DNA of 64,000 nucleotides from Paenibacillus vietnamensis (GCF_020169515.1 NZ_JAHMHW010000002.1:62001-126000); one strand, 5' to 3'. Counted from the stretch's first letter, positions 43,285 to 52,908 are shown. Program-made: numbers and translations. The notes: a model not told the origin generated them from the letters alone.

Positions 43285-44520
43285 TTAAATGACGTAATCT
43301 TGATCCTCGAAGCGGAGCAAATGCCCGAGCTTTGATTTTTTCGTCCTGAGATACCATTTGTTATCTTCGTTCGCATCCATTTGGATCGGAACTCGCTCTA
43401 CGACTTCCAGGCCATAGCCTTCAAGCCCTCTAATCTTGCGCGGATTATTCGTCAGAAGCCGCATTTGGCGGATGCCCAGATCCTTTAAAATTTGCGCTCC
43501 TATTCCATAATCGCGCAGATCGGCCGGAAAGCCAAGCTTTAAATTGGCGTCGACCGTATCGAGTCCCTGCTCCTGCAGCTCGTAAGCCTTCAGCTTATTA
43601 ATAAGGCCGATGCCCCGGCCCTCTTGGCGCATATACAACAGCACCCCGCTGCCGGCTTCATCGATTTGCTTCAGTGCCGCATCAAGCTGAGGTCCGCAGT
43701 CGCAGCGGTGGGAATGAAAGACGTCGCCGGTCAAGCATTCCGAATGAACCCGTACCAGAACGGGAGCTTCCGGATCGATTTCCCCCTTGACAAGCGCAAT
43801 ATGCTCTTTATTATCCACGACGTTCGTATAGGCGATTGCGCGGAATGTGCCGTGATCGGTCGGCAGCTTGACGTCGACCGCCCGTTCGACCAGCTTCTCC
43901 TTCTTGTTGCGGTAATGGATCAGCTCCTGGATCGTAATCAGCTTCAAGTTGTGTTTTTGCTTGAAAGCAATCAGATCCGGAAGACGGGACATCGTGCCGT
44001 CTTCGTTAATGATTTCGCAGATGGTAGCTGCGGGAGCCGAGCCGCACATCACTGCGAGATCGATTGCGGCTTCCGTATGTCCTGCCCGGCGCAGCACGCC
44101 GCCCGGCTTTGCGATCAACGGAAAAATATGGCCCGGTCTGCGGAAATCGGCGGCTTTGGTCGACGGGTCGATCAATGCTTTTACCGTTTCCGACCGTTCG
44201 AAAGCGGATATCCCTGTTGTCGTACGGACATAGTCGACGGAAACGGTAAAAGCCGTCCCGTGATAGTCGGTGTTATGCGAAACCATCGGAGGCAAATCGA
44301 GCTCCTCCGCCCGTTCCTGCGTAATCGGTACGCACACGAGACCGCGCGCTTCCGTTATCATGAAATTGATAATTTCCGGCGTTGTTTTATCCGCCAATGC
44401 GATCAGGTCGCCCTCGTTCTCGCGGTCCTCGTCATCGACAACGATGATCGGCTTCCCCTGCTTAAGATCTTCCAGTGCTTCTTCGATCCGGTCAAACAAA
44501 ATCTGTTCTGTATGCTCCAT
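43285..44520 (-). CDS. ribBA: Bifunctional DHBP synthase / GTP cyclohydrolase II
   Basis: Two early riboflavin enzymes in one 411-residue chain. The N-terminal RibB domain has [14 protein letters not shown] (about 28) and [10 protein letters not shown]. The C-terminal RibA domain (from about 208) has the zinc ligands [31 protein letters not shown] and [17 protein letters not shown] 44520 lies eight bases after AGGAGGG. Confidence 0.97.
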   Translation of the reverse strand: MEHTEQILFDRIEEALEDLKQGKPIIVVDDEDRENEGDLIALADKTTPEIINFMITEARGLVCVPITQERAEELDLPPMVSHNTDYHGTAFTVSVDYVRTTTGISAFERSETVKALIDPSTKAADFRRPGHIFPLIAKPGGVLRRAGHTEAAIDLAVMCGSAPAATICEIINEDGTMSRLPDLIAFKQKHNLKLITIQELIHYRNKKEKLVERAVDVKLPTDHGTFRAIAYTNVVDNKEHIALVKGEIDPEAPVLVRVHSECLTGDVFHSHRCDCGPQLDAALKQIDEAGSGVLLYMRQEGRGIGLINKLKAYELQEQGLDTVDANLKLGFPADLRDYGIGAQILKDLGIRQMRLLTNNPRKIRGLEGYGLEVVERVPIQMDANEDNKWYLRTKKSKLGHLLRFEDQDYVI

Positions 44521-44568
44521 TTGAATTTCCCTCCTTTGTAACAATAAACCTTATCCAAAAAAGTAATG

Positions 44569-45228
44569 TTATAAAAATCCGTTCTCCATCAGAAAAGCCG
44601 TCGAGAGCTTGGATTTGGGAGCTGCCGATTCCGGCTGTCTGAAATGCAGCAGATGATCGACGTATTTACCGATCACGTCGCATTCGATATTGACCACGGC
44701 GCCCGCATGCTTGAACTGAAGGGCGGTTTCACTTAACGTATGCGGAATGACGGATACGGAAAAGCTATGGTCTGACGTATCGACTACCGTCAGGCTGATC
44801 CCGTCTATCGTAATTGATCCTTTCGGAATGACATAACGGAGCATGCTCGCGTCGTCCAATTGAATTCGGAATACGACCGCATTGGCATCCGTCTCGCGGG
44901 ACTGTATCTGACCGGTCCCGTCGATATGCCCCTGTACGATATGACCGCCGAATCGGGCTCCAGCTTGCATTGCCCGTTCCAGGTTGACCTTCTCGCCAGG
45001 CCTCAGCTGATGAAGATTGGATTTCCGGTAGGTTTCCGGCATTACATCCGCCGAGAAAGAACTCCGGTCGAAAGAAGTGACGGTCAAACAAACTCCGCTG
45101 ACCGAAATGCTGTCGCCCAGCATAACGCCTTCCAGCACACGCTCTGCCCCGATTACAAGACGCATGGCCTCACCCTGCCTGGATATTCCCTTCATTTGTC
45201 CGATTTCTTCCACTAATCCGGTAAACAT
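44569..45228 (-). CDS. ribE: Riboflavin synthase alpha chain
   Basis: Dismutates two lumazine molecules to riboflavin. MFTGLVEEIGQM at ATG 45228 (AGGAGG six bases upstream) opens a 219-residue protein with two lumazine-binding repeats: DSISVSGVCLTV / GGHIVQGHIDGTG in the first, and GSITIDGISLTVV / NIECDVIGKYVDHL in the second. The order ribD-ribE-ribBA-ribH is the Bacillus order. A palindromic tandem repeat separates it from ribD. Confidence 0.96.
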   Translation of the reverse strand: MFTGLVEEIGQMKGISRQGEAMRLVIGAERVLEGVMLGDSISVSGVCLTVTSFDRSSFSADVMPETYRKSNLHQLRPGEKVNLERAMQAGARFGGHIVQGHIDGTGQIQSRETDANAVVFRIQLDDASMLRYVIPKGSITIDGISLTVVDTSDHSFSVSVIPHTLSETALQFKHAGAVVNIECDVIGKYVDHLLHFRQPESAAPKSKLSTAFLMENGFL

Positions 45229-45242
45229 GGACATCCTCCTAA

Positions 45243-45329
45243 AGAGTTTGCGAAGCAAACTCGCTTCGTAAGCATAGGCTTAGAGTTTGCGAAGCAAACT
45301 CGCTTCGTAAGCATAGGCTTAGAGTTTGC
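45243..45329. repeat. 39-bp palindromic tandem repeat between ribE and ribD
   Basis: Two exact copies of a 39-bp unit start at 45243 and 45282; the first 9 bp of a third follow at 45321. Each unit contains GAGTTTGC-GAA-GCAAACTC, an 8-bp inverted repeat, and overlapping GCGAAGC/GCTTCG. It ends at the ribD stop region and reaches within 14 bp of the ribE start codon. Confidence 0.95.
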
Positions 45330-45331
45330 AT

Positions 45332-46432
45332 TTATTTGTAAACCGGGTAACCGGTCACGCAAATGTCTTCGCCGGCCATCTCGACATTAACATTCTCAAG
45401 CTCGATGGCATCGGCCATTTTGTCGATTCCTTCAAAGCTGAACGTTCCCGGCGCTTCCGCGCCTCCGATAATTTTGGCGGCGTAATAAAGAATGATTTTA
45501 TCGATCAGTCCGGCTTCCAGCATCGCTCCGTTCAGCTTGCCGCCGCCTTCCAGCAAAATAGAGCCGATTTCAAGCTCCCCAAGCTTTTCCATTGCCGTCT
45601 GCAGATTCACTTTCGCGCCTTCCCCGCAGACGATAACCTCCACCCCTGCAGATTCCAGCGCTTGCTTTCTGGCGTTATCCGAATTTGCCGACGTCAGTAC
45701 GATCGTCCGGATCGTTCTGTCTGTTACAACTCTTGCGTTCAGCGGCAGTCTCAGCGTGGAATCCACGATAATTCGAATCGGGTCGATCGCAGGTACACTG
45801 GTTCGCGTATTTAACAGCGGATCGTCGGCAAGCACCGTACCGATGCCGACCATAATCGCCTCATGCTGATGGCGAAGCGTATGGACCTGCTCGCGAGCGG
45901 CCGTCCCTGTAACCCACCGGCTGTCGCCGGTTCTCGATGCGATTTTTCCGTCAAGCGTGCTTGCCGTCTTTAACGTGACGAAAGGCAGCCGGGTTGTAAT
46001 ATATTTATTGAATTTTTCATTCATCAGCCTGGACTCGTGCTCCAAAATGCCGACCGTAACTTCAATGCCTTCTTCACGTAGCCGCGCTATCCCTCTTCCG
46101 GATACTTGAGGGTTAGGATCTCCCGCCGCTACGACAACCCGCGCGGCTTTTGCCGCGATAATCCGCTCGCAGCATGGCGGCGTTTTGCCGAAATGGCTGC
46201 AGGGCTCCAGCGTAACGTATACCGTTGCTCCTTCCGCCTCGCTGCCGGCCATTTGAAGAGCATGAACCTCGGCATGACCCGTGCCCCGCTTCAGATGTGT
46301 ACCGATGCCGATAATACGGCCTTCCTTGACTACAACACAGCCCACGACGGGATTAATTCCGGTCTGGCCTGCTGCTTTAGCCGCTATATCCAATGCCAGG
46401 CGCATATAATATTCATCGTTCAAAATTTCCAT
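45332..46432 (-). CDS. ribD: Bifunctional riboflavin deaminase/reductase RibD
   Basis: Deaminates the pyrimidine intermediate and then reduces its ribosyl chain, 366 residues from ATG 46432 (MEILNDEYYMRLAL). Deaminase zinc motifs: GHAEVHAL (about 50) and EPCSHFGKTPPCCERI (about 77). The reductase begins near residue 148 with FVTLKTASTLDGKIAS, then SILLEGGGKLNGAML. First gene of the rib operon; its start lies directly behind the T run of the FMN riboswitch terminator. Confidence 0.96.
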   Translation of the reverse strand: MEILNDEYYMRLALDIAAKAAGQTGINPVVGCVVVKEGRIIGIGTHLKRGTGHAEVHALQMAGSEAEGATVYVTLEPCSHFGKTPPCCERIIAAKAARVVVAAGDPNPQVSGRGIARLREEGIEVTVGILEHESRLMNEKFNKYITTRLPFVTLKTASTLDGKIASRTGDSRWVTGTAAREQVHTLRHQHEAIMVGIGTVLADDPLLNTRTSVPAIDPIRIIVDSTLRLPLNARVVTDRTIRTIVLTSANSDNARKQALESAGVEVIVCGEGAKVNLQTAMEKLGELEIGSILLEGGGKLNGAMLEAGLIDKIILYYAAKIIGGAEAPGTFSFEGIDKMADAIELENVNVEMAGEDICVTGYPVYK

Positions 46433-46442
46433 AAAATACAAA

Positions 46443-46479
46443 AATCACCCCTGCCGGCATGCTTACCGTCGGGGTGATT
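46443..46479 (-). terminator. Terminator/expression platform before ribD
   Basis: AATCACCCC pairs with GGGGTGATT, extended by CCGGC/ACGG pairing, followed by TTTTTGTATTTT on the minus strand. The 3' arm holds AGGGGTG, the only purine-rich ribosome site candidate before ribD, so folding could both stop transcription and hide the site. Confidence 0.75.
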
Positions 46480-46654
46480 CGGGAAATCGAAGAAAACAAC
46501 GACAAAACCGATAAACGTTGTCGGATTTAACCCTTCAAGCGTTCCAGCTGCGCAAACCTGCGAGCCCGGTTTGAATATACGCTAAATAAACATCCTTATC
46601 CTCTTGTGAAAATAAACACAAGCAAATAAACATGTAGAAATAGCTGTCGATGCA

Positions 46655-46862
46655 TCTCCTTCTCCCATCCAGACTGTACTGTCGGTCCCGGACTTGCACC
46701 AGGTCCACCGTTCCGACCGTATCCGCCGGCGTCCAGCGCCAGTAAAATCGGTCAGCCCGGGTCACGGACTGACGGACTGCACGGGATGTCCGGTCGTCCG
46801 GTCCATCCTGCACAGCCCGATCACCGCCGGTTGGGAATTTCACCCGACCCCGAAGGAAAGCT
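46655..46862 (-). ncRNA. FMN riboswitch (RFN element)
   Basis: The minus strand carries the conserved pieces in order: CTTCGGGGTCGGGTGAAATT, CCCAACCGGCGGTGATC, a variable arm, then GGTGCAAGTCCGGGACCGAC and AGTACAGTCTGGATGGGAGA. These match the FMN aptamer that precedes rib operons. One peripheral arm is long, making the aptamer about 205 bases. About 175 bases separate it from the ribD terminator hairpin. FMN binding should lower ribD-E-BA-H expression. Confidence 0.95.
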
Positions 46863-46894
46863 GCACTTACATATTTATAGTAAGTATCTTACCA

Positions 46895-47326
46895 TTAAAC
46901 TTCGACAACTTCAACCTTTTCCATCTTGTCTCCGCCTCTAACGGCATCGATGAACTCCATGCCTTTGGCTACTTTGCCGAATACGGTATGGCCGCCGTCA
47001 AGATGCGGCTGCGGAGCATAGCAAATATAGAACTGGCTTCCGCCTGTGTTGCGTCCGGCATGCGCCATAGCAAGCGTTCCGCGCTCATGCTTGTTCGGGT
47101 TGATCTCGCAGTTGATCGTATATCCAGGACCGCCTGTGCCTGTACCGTTCGGACAGCCGCCTTGAGCGACAAAGCCCGGGATAACGCGGTGGAACGTCAA
47201 ACCGTTATAAAAGCCTTCGTTAGCCAGCTTCTCAAAGTTAGCGACCGTATTCGGAGCGTCTTTGTCGAACAGATCGAGGGTAACTTCTCCGCCGTTTGCA
47301 AGTGTGATTTTTGCTTGTTTTGCCAT
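46895..47326 (-). CDS. ppiB: Peptidyl-prolyl cis-trans isomerase (cyclophilin) PpiB
   Basis: Cytosolic cyclophilin, 143 residues, starting [20 protein letters not shown] at ATG 47326. Active-site blocks: [33 protein letters not shown] and [15 protein letters not shown]. The frame is open upstream to 47464 without support. It is the gene before the rib operon, as in Bacillus subtilis. Confidence 0.95.
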   Translation of the reverse strand: MAKQAKITLANGGEVTLDLFDKDAPNTVANFEKLANEGFYNGLTFHRVIPGFVAQGGCPNGTGTGGPGYTINCEINPNKHERGTLAMAHAGRNTGGSQFYICYAPQPHLDGGHTVFGKVAKGMEFIDAVRGGDKMEKVEVVEV

Positions 47327-47378
47327 TGCTGCATCTACCTTTCTTTTTCCGGATAAGACTACGTTACCAATTTCGCCC

Positions 47379-48710
47379 TTATTTCGCAAGCGGTGATTTT
47401 TGAAGTCTTGCCGGAATGACGTCGTTGCATACGATATTTTCAAGCGATTCGCGCTTAACGGCAAGGTCGGCCTGCCCGTCCTTCACGAATACGACCGCCG
47501 GACGGCGAATGCGGTTATAGTTGCTTGCCATTGCATAATTATATGCACCTGTACAGAATACAGCGAGCAGATCGCCGTTTTCGGCTTTCGGTAGCTCAAG
47601 ATCCCAAATTAGCATGTCGCCGCTCTCGCAGCATTTGCCCGCAACGGATACCGTTTCAGCCACCGGCTCGTTTGCACGGTTAGCCAGGACGGCTTCGTAT
47701 TTGGATTGATAAAGCGCTGGGCGGGGGTTGTCCGTCATGCCGCCGTCAACGGCGATATATTTGCGGACGCCCGGAATTGTCTTGCTCGTGCCGACCGTGT
47801 ACAGCGTCGTTCCTGCGTCGCCGACCATGCTCCGGCCCGGCTCGACCCAAATTTCAGGCAGCGGGAATTCCGCTTTGGTGAAGTTTTCGATGATGGCGCC
47901 GGTAATCGCAGCCACGTACTCGCTGATCGGAAGCGGAGTATCTCCTTCCACGTAACGGATGCCGAAGCCGCCGCCCAGGTTGATAACCTTGAACGTAAGG
48001 CCAAGATCGCTGCGAATTTGAACCGCGAAATCGGCGACTTTGTCTACAGCCATGCGGAAGCCTTCCACCTCGAAAATTTGCGAGCCGATGTGGGAATGAA
48101 CGCCCAGAACGTTCAGGTTAGGAAGCGCAATCGCTTCTTCGATCGCTTTCCTTGCAGCTCCGTTACCCAGGTCGAAACCGAACTTGGAATCCTGCTGTCC
48201 CGTCGAGATATAGTCGTGCGTATGAGCTTCGACGCCCGGCGTAATACGCAGAAGCACGTTAACCTTCTTGCCTTTGTCGCCTGCAAGCGCATTGAGCAGC
48301 TGCAGCTCGAGGAAATTGTCGGCTACGAAGCAGCCGATGCCCGCGTCGAGCGCCATGTTAATTTCGTCAGGCGTTTTGTTGTTGCCGTGGAAGTGGATGC
48401 GTTCCGCAGGGAAGCCGGCTTGCAAGGCAGTGTACAGCTCGCCGTCGGATACGACGTCAAGCGACAAACCTTCCTGCTCGGCGATCGCACACATTGCCAT
48501 GACGCTGAACGCCTTGCTGGCATAAGCGACCTGGAATTTCAAGCCGGAAGCCTTGAACGCCTCCACATATTCGTTAGCGCGCTGGCGAACCAACGCTTCG
48601 TCGACGATATATAACGGCGTGCCGAATTGACCCGCCAAATCGGCCACATCGCAGCCGCCAATTTCCAGATGGCCTTTTTCGTTGATTTTACTGGTTCCAT
48701 GTAGGTACAT
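47379..48710 (-). CDS. lysA: Diaminopimelate decarboxylase
   Basis: PLP enzyme for the last step of lysine synthesis. The 443 residues have the PLP Lys in [13 protein letters not shown] (about 64), [38 protein letters not shown] and [10 protein letters not shown]. The ATG at 48710 follows GAGGGGAAATAT. It comes after spoVAF, the standard Bacillus order. No lysine riboswitch is seen in the 132 bp upstream. Confidence 0.97.
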   Translation of the reverse strand: MYLHGTSKINEKGHLEIGGCDVADLAGQFGTPLYIVDEALVRQRANEYVEAFKASGLKFQVAYASKAFSVMAMCAIAEQEGLSLDVVSDGELYTALQAGFPAERIHFHGNNKTPDEINMALDAGIGCFVADNFLELQLLNALAGDKGKKVNVLLRITPGVEAHTHDYISTGQQDSKFGFDLGNGAARKAIEEAIALPNLNVLGVHSHIGSQIFEVEGFRMAVDKVADFAVQIRSDLGLTFKVINLGGGFGIRYVEGDTPLPISEYVAAITGAIIENFTKAEFPLPEIWVEPGRSMVGDAGTTLYTVGTSKTIPGVRKYIAVDGGMTDNPRPALYQSKYEAVLANRANEPVAETVSVAGKCCESGDMLIWDLELPKAENGDLLAVFCTGAYNYAMASNYNRIRRPAVVFVKDGQADLAVKRESLENIVCNDVIPARLQKSPLAK

Positions 48711-48842
48711 ATATTTCCCCTCAGCTTTCTTCTATCTGCAGGCAGACAGAACGGATAGAATTTGCATCAATAGCACAAGTATAACGCAACCTACCCGCGC
48801 GCGAAATGGATAAATTCACATTTGATTTGCATTTTTGTGAAA

Positions 48843-50474
48843 TCACTCCGTAGAGGGCATTTTATCGCGCTGCTGAGGCTTCAAAATGTTGGGCCGGTAG
48901 CGGTTGTAAAGGACAGGCTGGCGGATGATAACTCCCCATAATGCCTTCATATCGAACGGAATGAACGGCCACATGTAAGGGCGGTTAAAGGAGCGTTCGC
49001 ACACGAGCATCAGCAGGATAAGCGTCGTCGCAATGACAAAGCCCGGAACGCTGAACATCGCAACCGAAATGAGGAGGACAAGCCTTACGATCCGGTTGGC
49101 CAAGCCGAGCTCGTAGCTTGGCGTCGCGAACATCCCGATCGCAGCAATCGCCATGTAAAGGATGACCTCGTTGACGAACAGGCCGGTCTGCACGGCAATA
49201 TCGCCGATCAGAATGGCGGCTACGAGAGACATGGCCGTCGCCAGCGAAGAAGGGGTATGGACCGAAGCCATCCGCATCAGGTCGATCCCGATTTCAGCGA
49301 GAACAAATTGTACGATCAATGGGATTTTCCCGGTTTCGGACGGCCCCAGAAAATCCAGGACGGGCGGCTTGATCTCCGGATGGACGACGAATAGCAGCCA
49401 CAGCGGGAGCATAAACAGCGACGCTAATATGCCAAAAAATCTGACCCACCGCAAATACGTGCCGATGAACGGAGTTTGGCGGTTTTCCTCGGCATGCATG
49501 ACCAAATCGGTATAAGTGGTCGGAAGCGTCATTACGCTGGGCGACGTATCCACGAACACCGCAACTGCGCCTTCAAGCAGATGCTGGGCGACCGTATCCG
49601 GACGCTCGGAATAACGCACGAGCGGGAACGGGTTCCAGCCCCGCTTAACGCTCGCCTCCTCCAGCTGCTTATCGGCGAGCGGCAAACCGTCAATCTTGAC
49701 CATTTTTATTTTTTCCTTAATGGATTTCAAAAGCTTCTTGTCAACCAGATCATTGATATAGGCTACGCAGATGTCCGTTTTTGTCCGCTCGCCAATCTGA
49801 ATGATTTCATAGCGCAGCTGCGGATCTCTTACCCTGCGGCGTACGAGCGATACGTTCATCATCAGCGTTTCTACAAAGCCGTCCCGGCTGCCGCGTACGA
49901 CCTTCTCCAGCGAAGGCTCCTCCGGGTTCCGGGTAGGAAATGCCTTGGCGTCGATCATAATGGCGCTGGCTTCCCCGTCGATGAACAAGGCGGATCCGCC
50001 GGCCAATACGCCGGTCAGCATTTTGTTCCAGTCATCCTGCTTCGCCACCTGCGCCGCAGGCACGTAATGGTCGATAAAAGCGTGGAAAGAATCGCTCGAC
50101 ACCTGATCCGTCTGAAGATAGCTGAGACGCTTGAGCACCTCTGTAAGAATCTCATCCTTTACAAGGCCGTTCATGCACAGCAGCGCTGTCCGCTTCTCGC
50201 CGAACGTCATTTCCCGGACGACGACGTCAAAGCTTGTTTTATAGCCGATCTCGTTCTCCAGCCTCTCCAGCACCTCGTCAAGCTCATCGGGGATACGGCA
50301 TTCTTCCCCTTCCCCATCCCCTTTCCCGGAAGTTAGCGAGCTGGTCTTTTTTTCACGTCTTGCTACGATTAAATGACCGCCGGATTCATTCAGCTGCTGC
50401 TCGTCCGTAATTCTCTGCATATGCGTCCATTCCTGCTTTTCGCCTTCTTCATGCTCCGTATGCGAATCTCTCAT
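48843..50474 (-). CDS. spoVAF: Stage V sporulation protein AF (GerA-family)
   Basis: GerA-type A-subunit homologue in the spore inner membrane, 543 residues. A soluble N-terminal half (RDPQLRYEIIQIGERTKTDICVAYI in pieces; VFVDTSPSVMTLPTTYTDLVMHAEE) is followed by five or six helices from about residue 330 and a cytoplasmic tail ending RPNILKPQQRDKMPSTE. GAGGTG precedes ATG 50474. In Bacillus it closes the spoVA operon; here it directly follows spoVAB. Confidence 0.94.
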   Translation of the reverse strand: MRDSHTEHEEGEKQEWTHMQRITDEQQLNESGGHLIVARREKKTSSLTSGKGDGEGEECRIPDELDEVLERLENEIGYKTSFDVVVREMTFGEKRTALLCMNGLVKDEILTEVLKRLSYLQTDQVSSDSFHAFIDHYVPAAQVAKQDDWNKMLTGVLAGGSALFIDGEASAIMIDAKAFPTRNPEEPSLEKVVRGSRDGFVETLMMNVSLVRRRVRDPQLRYEIIQIGERTKTDICVAYINDLVDKKLLKSIKEKIKMVKIDGLPLADKQLEEASVKRGWNPFPLVRYSERPDTVAQHLLEGAVAVFVDTSPSVMTLPTTYTDLVMHAEENRQTPFIGTYLRWVRFFGILASLFMLPLWLLFVVHPEIKPPVLDFLGPSETGKIPLIVQFVLAEIGIDLMRMASVHTPSSLATAMSLVAAILIGDIAVQTGLFVNEVILYMAIAAIGMFATPSYELGLANRIVRLVLLISVAMFSVPGFVIATTLILLMLVCERSFNRPYMWPFIPFDMKALWGVIIRQPVLYNRYRPNILKPQQRDKMPSTE

Positions 50475-50499
50475 CTGTCTTCACCTCATCCGTAATGTA

Positions 50500-50928
50500 T
50501 TACCATTGAAAAACAAGCCAATCGAACAACGAGCCCAAAATTTTGCCGGTAACCATCGCCATCACGAGCGCCATCATGTATTCCGAAAGATTCATCCGCT
50601 TCGCCAATATCGGCAGCACATTCAATACCTCTGTCAACGCAGCTGCAAGCATGCCGACGAACAGGCCGGAAATCAAGCCGGTCAGGCTTAAGGTGACCGC
50701 AGCCGGCATCGTTAATTTCCAGTCCAGGAAGTCGGCAAACGTAAAATAAAGAGAGCCGCAAATAACGGCCGTCTCGAACCAGGCGGACATCCGGTAGGCT
50801 CCCGCAAGCTGCGCAAGGCGCGGGATCAGGTCAAGCACGATCAGCAAGGCGACCAGACCGCTGCCGACAGCAAGCCCGCCCGCGAGGCCGAGCAGCGCGA
50901 CAAATACGTTCGTCAGCCATTCAACCAT
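50500..50928 (-). CDS. spoVAB: Stage V sporulation protein AB
   Basis: Membrane component of the spoVA set, 142 residues from ATG 50928 (MVEWLTNVFVALLGLAGG). Four helices are visible; GLAVGSGLVALLIVLDLIPRLAQL matches the SpoVAB start region. It overlaps spoVAA by 8 bp. The next gene is spoVAF rather than spoVAC. Confidence 0.88.
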   Translation of the reverse strand: MVEWLTNVFVALLGLAGGLAVGSGLVALLIVLDLIPRLAQLAGAYRMSAWFETAVICGSLYFTFADFLDWKLTMPAAVTLSLTGLISGLFVGMLAAALTEVLNVLPILAKRMNLSEYMMALVMAMVTGKILGSLFDWLVFQW

Positions 50929-51571
50929 TGCGCTTGTCCTTAGTCTGGTCGTAATCGGCCTTCTTGCGCATTTCGTCGGCGATGACGTAGGCATTCACGT
51001 TTTCCTGATACATATATAGCTCGACTTCGAGCGGATTCGGCTCCTCGTTGAACCTTTTGCGGAACAGGTGGTTGAAGAACAGCACCATGCCAAGCCCGAT
51101 GCCGAGCGAATAGGGGATCTGAAACCAAAGCGGATGATCGTTGCGGTCCCCCGTGATCAGCTCGGCGATTCGGATATGCACCTCTTTCATGCTTACGTCC
51201 GTATGAAAATTCATGATCGCGAGCCCCGAGCCGAAAAATAACAGCAGCCACGAAAACAAAAGCACCGGAATTTTCGGCTTTACCGGTTTTTCCGCCACCA
51301 TAACCAGCACCTGGGGGTCCCCGTAGGCTTCCACCGCCAATTCAGGCTGATTTTCGCGGATTTTTTTGACGATTTGCAGCAAATCGATGACCACCCGGTT
51401 TCCGTCCGCTTTCTTATGCTCGTACAAAACGAGGCCCCTGAGCCGCTCTCCGGCTTCCTCGTCGGCTGCGAGCAGGCGCGCCGCCTGTCCCAGCGTGACG
51501 CATTGGTCCGGCTTGATGTAAATTCTTTTTTTGAGGCGCAGATAGAGAACCGCTTGCCTGGATGCTTCCAT
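50921..51571 (-). CDS. spoVAA: Stage V sporulation protein AA
   Basis: A 216-residue protein from ATG 51571 (MEASRQAVLYLRLKKRIYIK). It has an N-terminal soluble domain with QCVTLGQAARLLA and VVIDLLQIVKKI and two helices (IPVLLFSWLLLFFGSGLAIMNF; IPYSLGIGLGMVLFFNHLF), then a charged tail. The arrangement matches SpoVAA. A sigma-G-like promoter lies 46-75 bp upstream, after the sigF terminator. Confidence 0.88.
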   Translation of the reverse strand: MEASRQAVLYLRLKKRIYIKPDQCVTLGQAARLLAADEEAGERLRGLVLYEHKKADGNRVVIDLLQIVKKIRENQPELAVEAYGDPQVLVMVAEKPVKPKIPVLLFSWLLLFFGSGLAIMNFHTDVSMKEVHIRIAELITGDRNDHPLWFQIPYSLGIGLGMVLFFNHLFRKRFNEEPNPLEVELYMYQENVNAYVIADEMRKKADYDQTKDKRNG

Positions 51572-51616
51572 CTTCAGCCACCCCTTCTGCTTAAGCTCTA
51601 ACTGCCATTTCCCTGT

Positions 51617-51646
51617 TAGTATGAGAAAAGGGCGATACGGATAGTC
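51617..51646 (-). promoter_or_regulatory. Candidate sigma-G promoter of spoVAA
   Basis: CATACTA (51617-51623) matches the forespore sigma-G -10 pattern, and GACTA (51642-51646) lies 18 bp upstream as a four-of-five -35. The spoVA operon is sigma-G dependent in Bacillus subtilis. Confidence 0.55.
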
Positions 51647-51660
51647 ATGCATGACGAGGT

Positions 51661-51707
51661 AAAAAAAGGAAAAAGATCAAACCGCTTCAGAGAGCGATTT
51701 GATCTTT
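51661..51707 (-). terminator. Intrinsic terminator overlapping the sigF end
   Basis: AAAGATCAAATCGCT pairs with AGCGGTTTGATCTTT and is followed by TTCCTTTTTTT on the minus strand. The 5' arm encodes the last residues of SigF and the loop starts at the stop codon. Confidence 0.9.
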
Positions 51708-52451
51708 AATGGACTGCAGTATTTTTTTCTCCAGCCGCGATACCTGTACCTGAGATATACCCAGCCTGCTTGCCACCTCGGACTGCGTCTTGTCGCGGTA
51801 GTAGCGAAGGTATACGATAAGCCTTTCCCTTTCGCTAAGCCCTTCAATCGCTTCGACCAGCGCAAGCTTATCGAACCACCGTTCCTGAGAATCGTCGGCA
51901 ATCTGGTCCATAAGCGTGATAGGATCGCCGTCATTCTCGAACACCGTCTCGTGTATCGATGTCGGCGGCTTATTCGCTTCTTGGGCGAATACGACATCCT
52001 CAGGCGTGATCCCCAGCCGTTCCGCGACCTCGCTGATCGTCGGCAACCGCCCAAGCGACTTCGAAAGCTCATCCTTCATCTTACGCACTTTGTTAGCGGT
52101 TTCCTTTAAAGAACGGCTTACCTTCAGCGTTCCGTCGTCACGCAAAAAACGCTGGATTTCACCAATGATCATCGGTACCGCATAAGTCGAAAATTTGACG
52201 TCGTAGGATAAATCGAATTTATCGACCGATTTGAGCAAGCCGATACATCCGATTTGAAACAAATCCTCTGGCTCGTAGCCGCGGTTAATGAAGCGTTGGA
52301 CGACAGACCAGACAAGTCGGATATTGCACTGCACAAGCGTATCCCTTGCAAGCGTATCGCCTGATTGGCTTAGCGCGATGAGCCGCTTGACTTCCGCATC
52401 GTCCAAGTACGGCTGGGCTGTTTGCTTCAGATCGACATCCATGAGGCTCAA
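51687..52451 (-). CDS. sigF: RNA polymerase sporulation sigma factor SigF
   Basis: First forespore-specific sigma factor. 254 residues with region 2 (ALSQSGDTLARDTLVQCNIRL, YEPEDLFQIGCIGLLKSVDKFD), region 3 and region 4 (LSERERLIVYLRYYRDKTQSEVA, ISQVQVSRLEKKIL). It is held inactive by SpoIIAB and freed by dephosphorylated SpoIIAA, both encoded just upstream. The terminator hairpin includes its last codons. Confidence 0.97.
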   Translation of the reverse strand: MSLMDVDLKQTAQPYLDDAEVKRLIALSQSGDTLARDTLVQCNIRLVWSVVQRFINRGYEPEDLFQIGCIGLLKSVDKFDLSYDVKFSTYAVPMIIGEIQRFLRDDGTLKVSRSLKETANKVRKMKDELSKSLGRLPTISEVAERLGITPEDVVFAQEANKPPTSIHETVFENDGDPITLMDQIADDSQERWFDKLALVEAIEGLSERERLIVYLRYYRDKTQSEVASRLGISQVQVSRLEKKILQSIKDQIAL

Positions 52452-52461
52452 CCCCTATACG

Positions 52462-52908
52462 CTAATTATAGAGCGCTTTTTTTGATTCAATTCGCTTCAA
52501 CATCTCAACGCGGGTGCCGCCGCCTGGCGTGCTGGTCACCTCAAAACGGTCCATGAAATTTTCCATAATCGTAAATCCCATACCCGAGCGCTCGAGCTCC
52601 GGCTTGGATGTAAAGAGCGGCTGCCGCGCGAGCTCCACGTCCTCGATGCCGCGGCCGGCATCCGACACCGCGATCGATACGGAATCTCCTTCAATTCTTG
52701 CCTCGATCGTTACATTGCAGGAAGGATCGTTCTCGTAGCCGTGAATGATTGCATTCGTTACGGCTTCCGATACGGCGGTCTTCAAGTCGTTAAGCTCCTC
52801 CAGCGTCGGATCCAGCTGAGATACAAAGGCGGCGACCGCAATACGCGCAAAAGCTTCGTTTTCCGAGCGGGCGCTAAAGGACAGCGTCATTTCATTCGAT
52901 CCGTTCAT
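52462..52908 (-). CDS. spoIIAB: Anti-sigma F factor / kinase SpoIIAB
   Basis: GHKL-type kinase and anti-sigma factor, 148 residues. N box [12 protein letters not shown] (about 47-58), G1 box [14 protein letters not shown] and G2 [12 protein letters not shown] are present. It binds SigF and phosphorylates SpoIIAA. The start overlaps the spoIIAA stop by four bases. Confidence 0.97.
   Translation of the reverse strand: MNGSNEMTLSFSARSENEAFARIAVAAFVSQLDPTLEELNDLKTAVSEAVTNAIIHGYENDPSCNVTIEARIEGDSVSIAVSDAGRGIEDVELARQPLFTSKPELERSGMGFTIMENFMDRFEVTSTPGGGTRVEMLKRIESKKALYN

Noticed and set aside
48711-48842. Possible lysine riboswitch before lysA
   Set aside because: The 132-bp gap is too short for the L-box and lacks its conserved pieces.
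48790-48845. Inverted repeat TTCACA/TGTGAA after spoVAF as a terminator
   Set aside because: Only 6-7 paired bases, a long loop and no T run.
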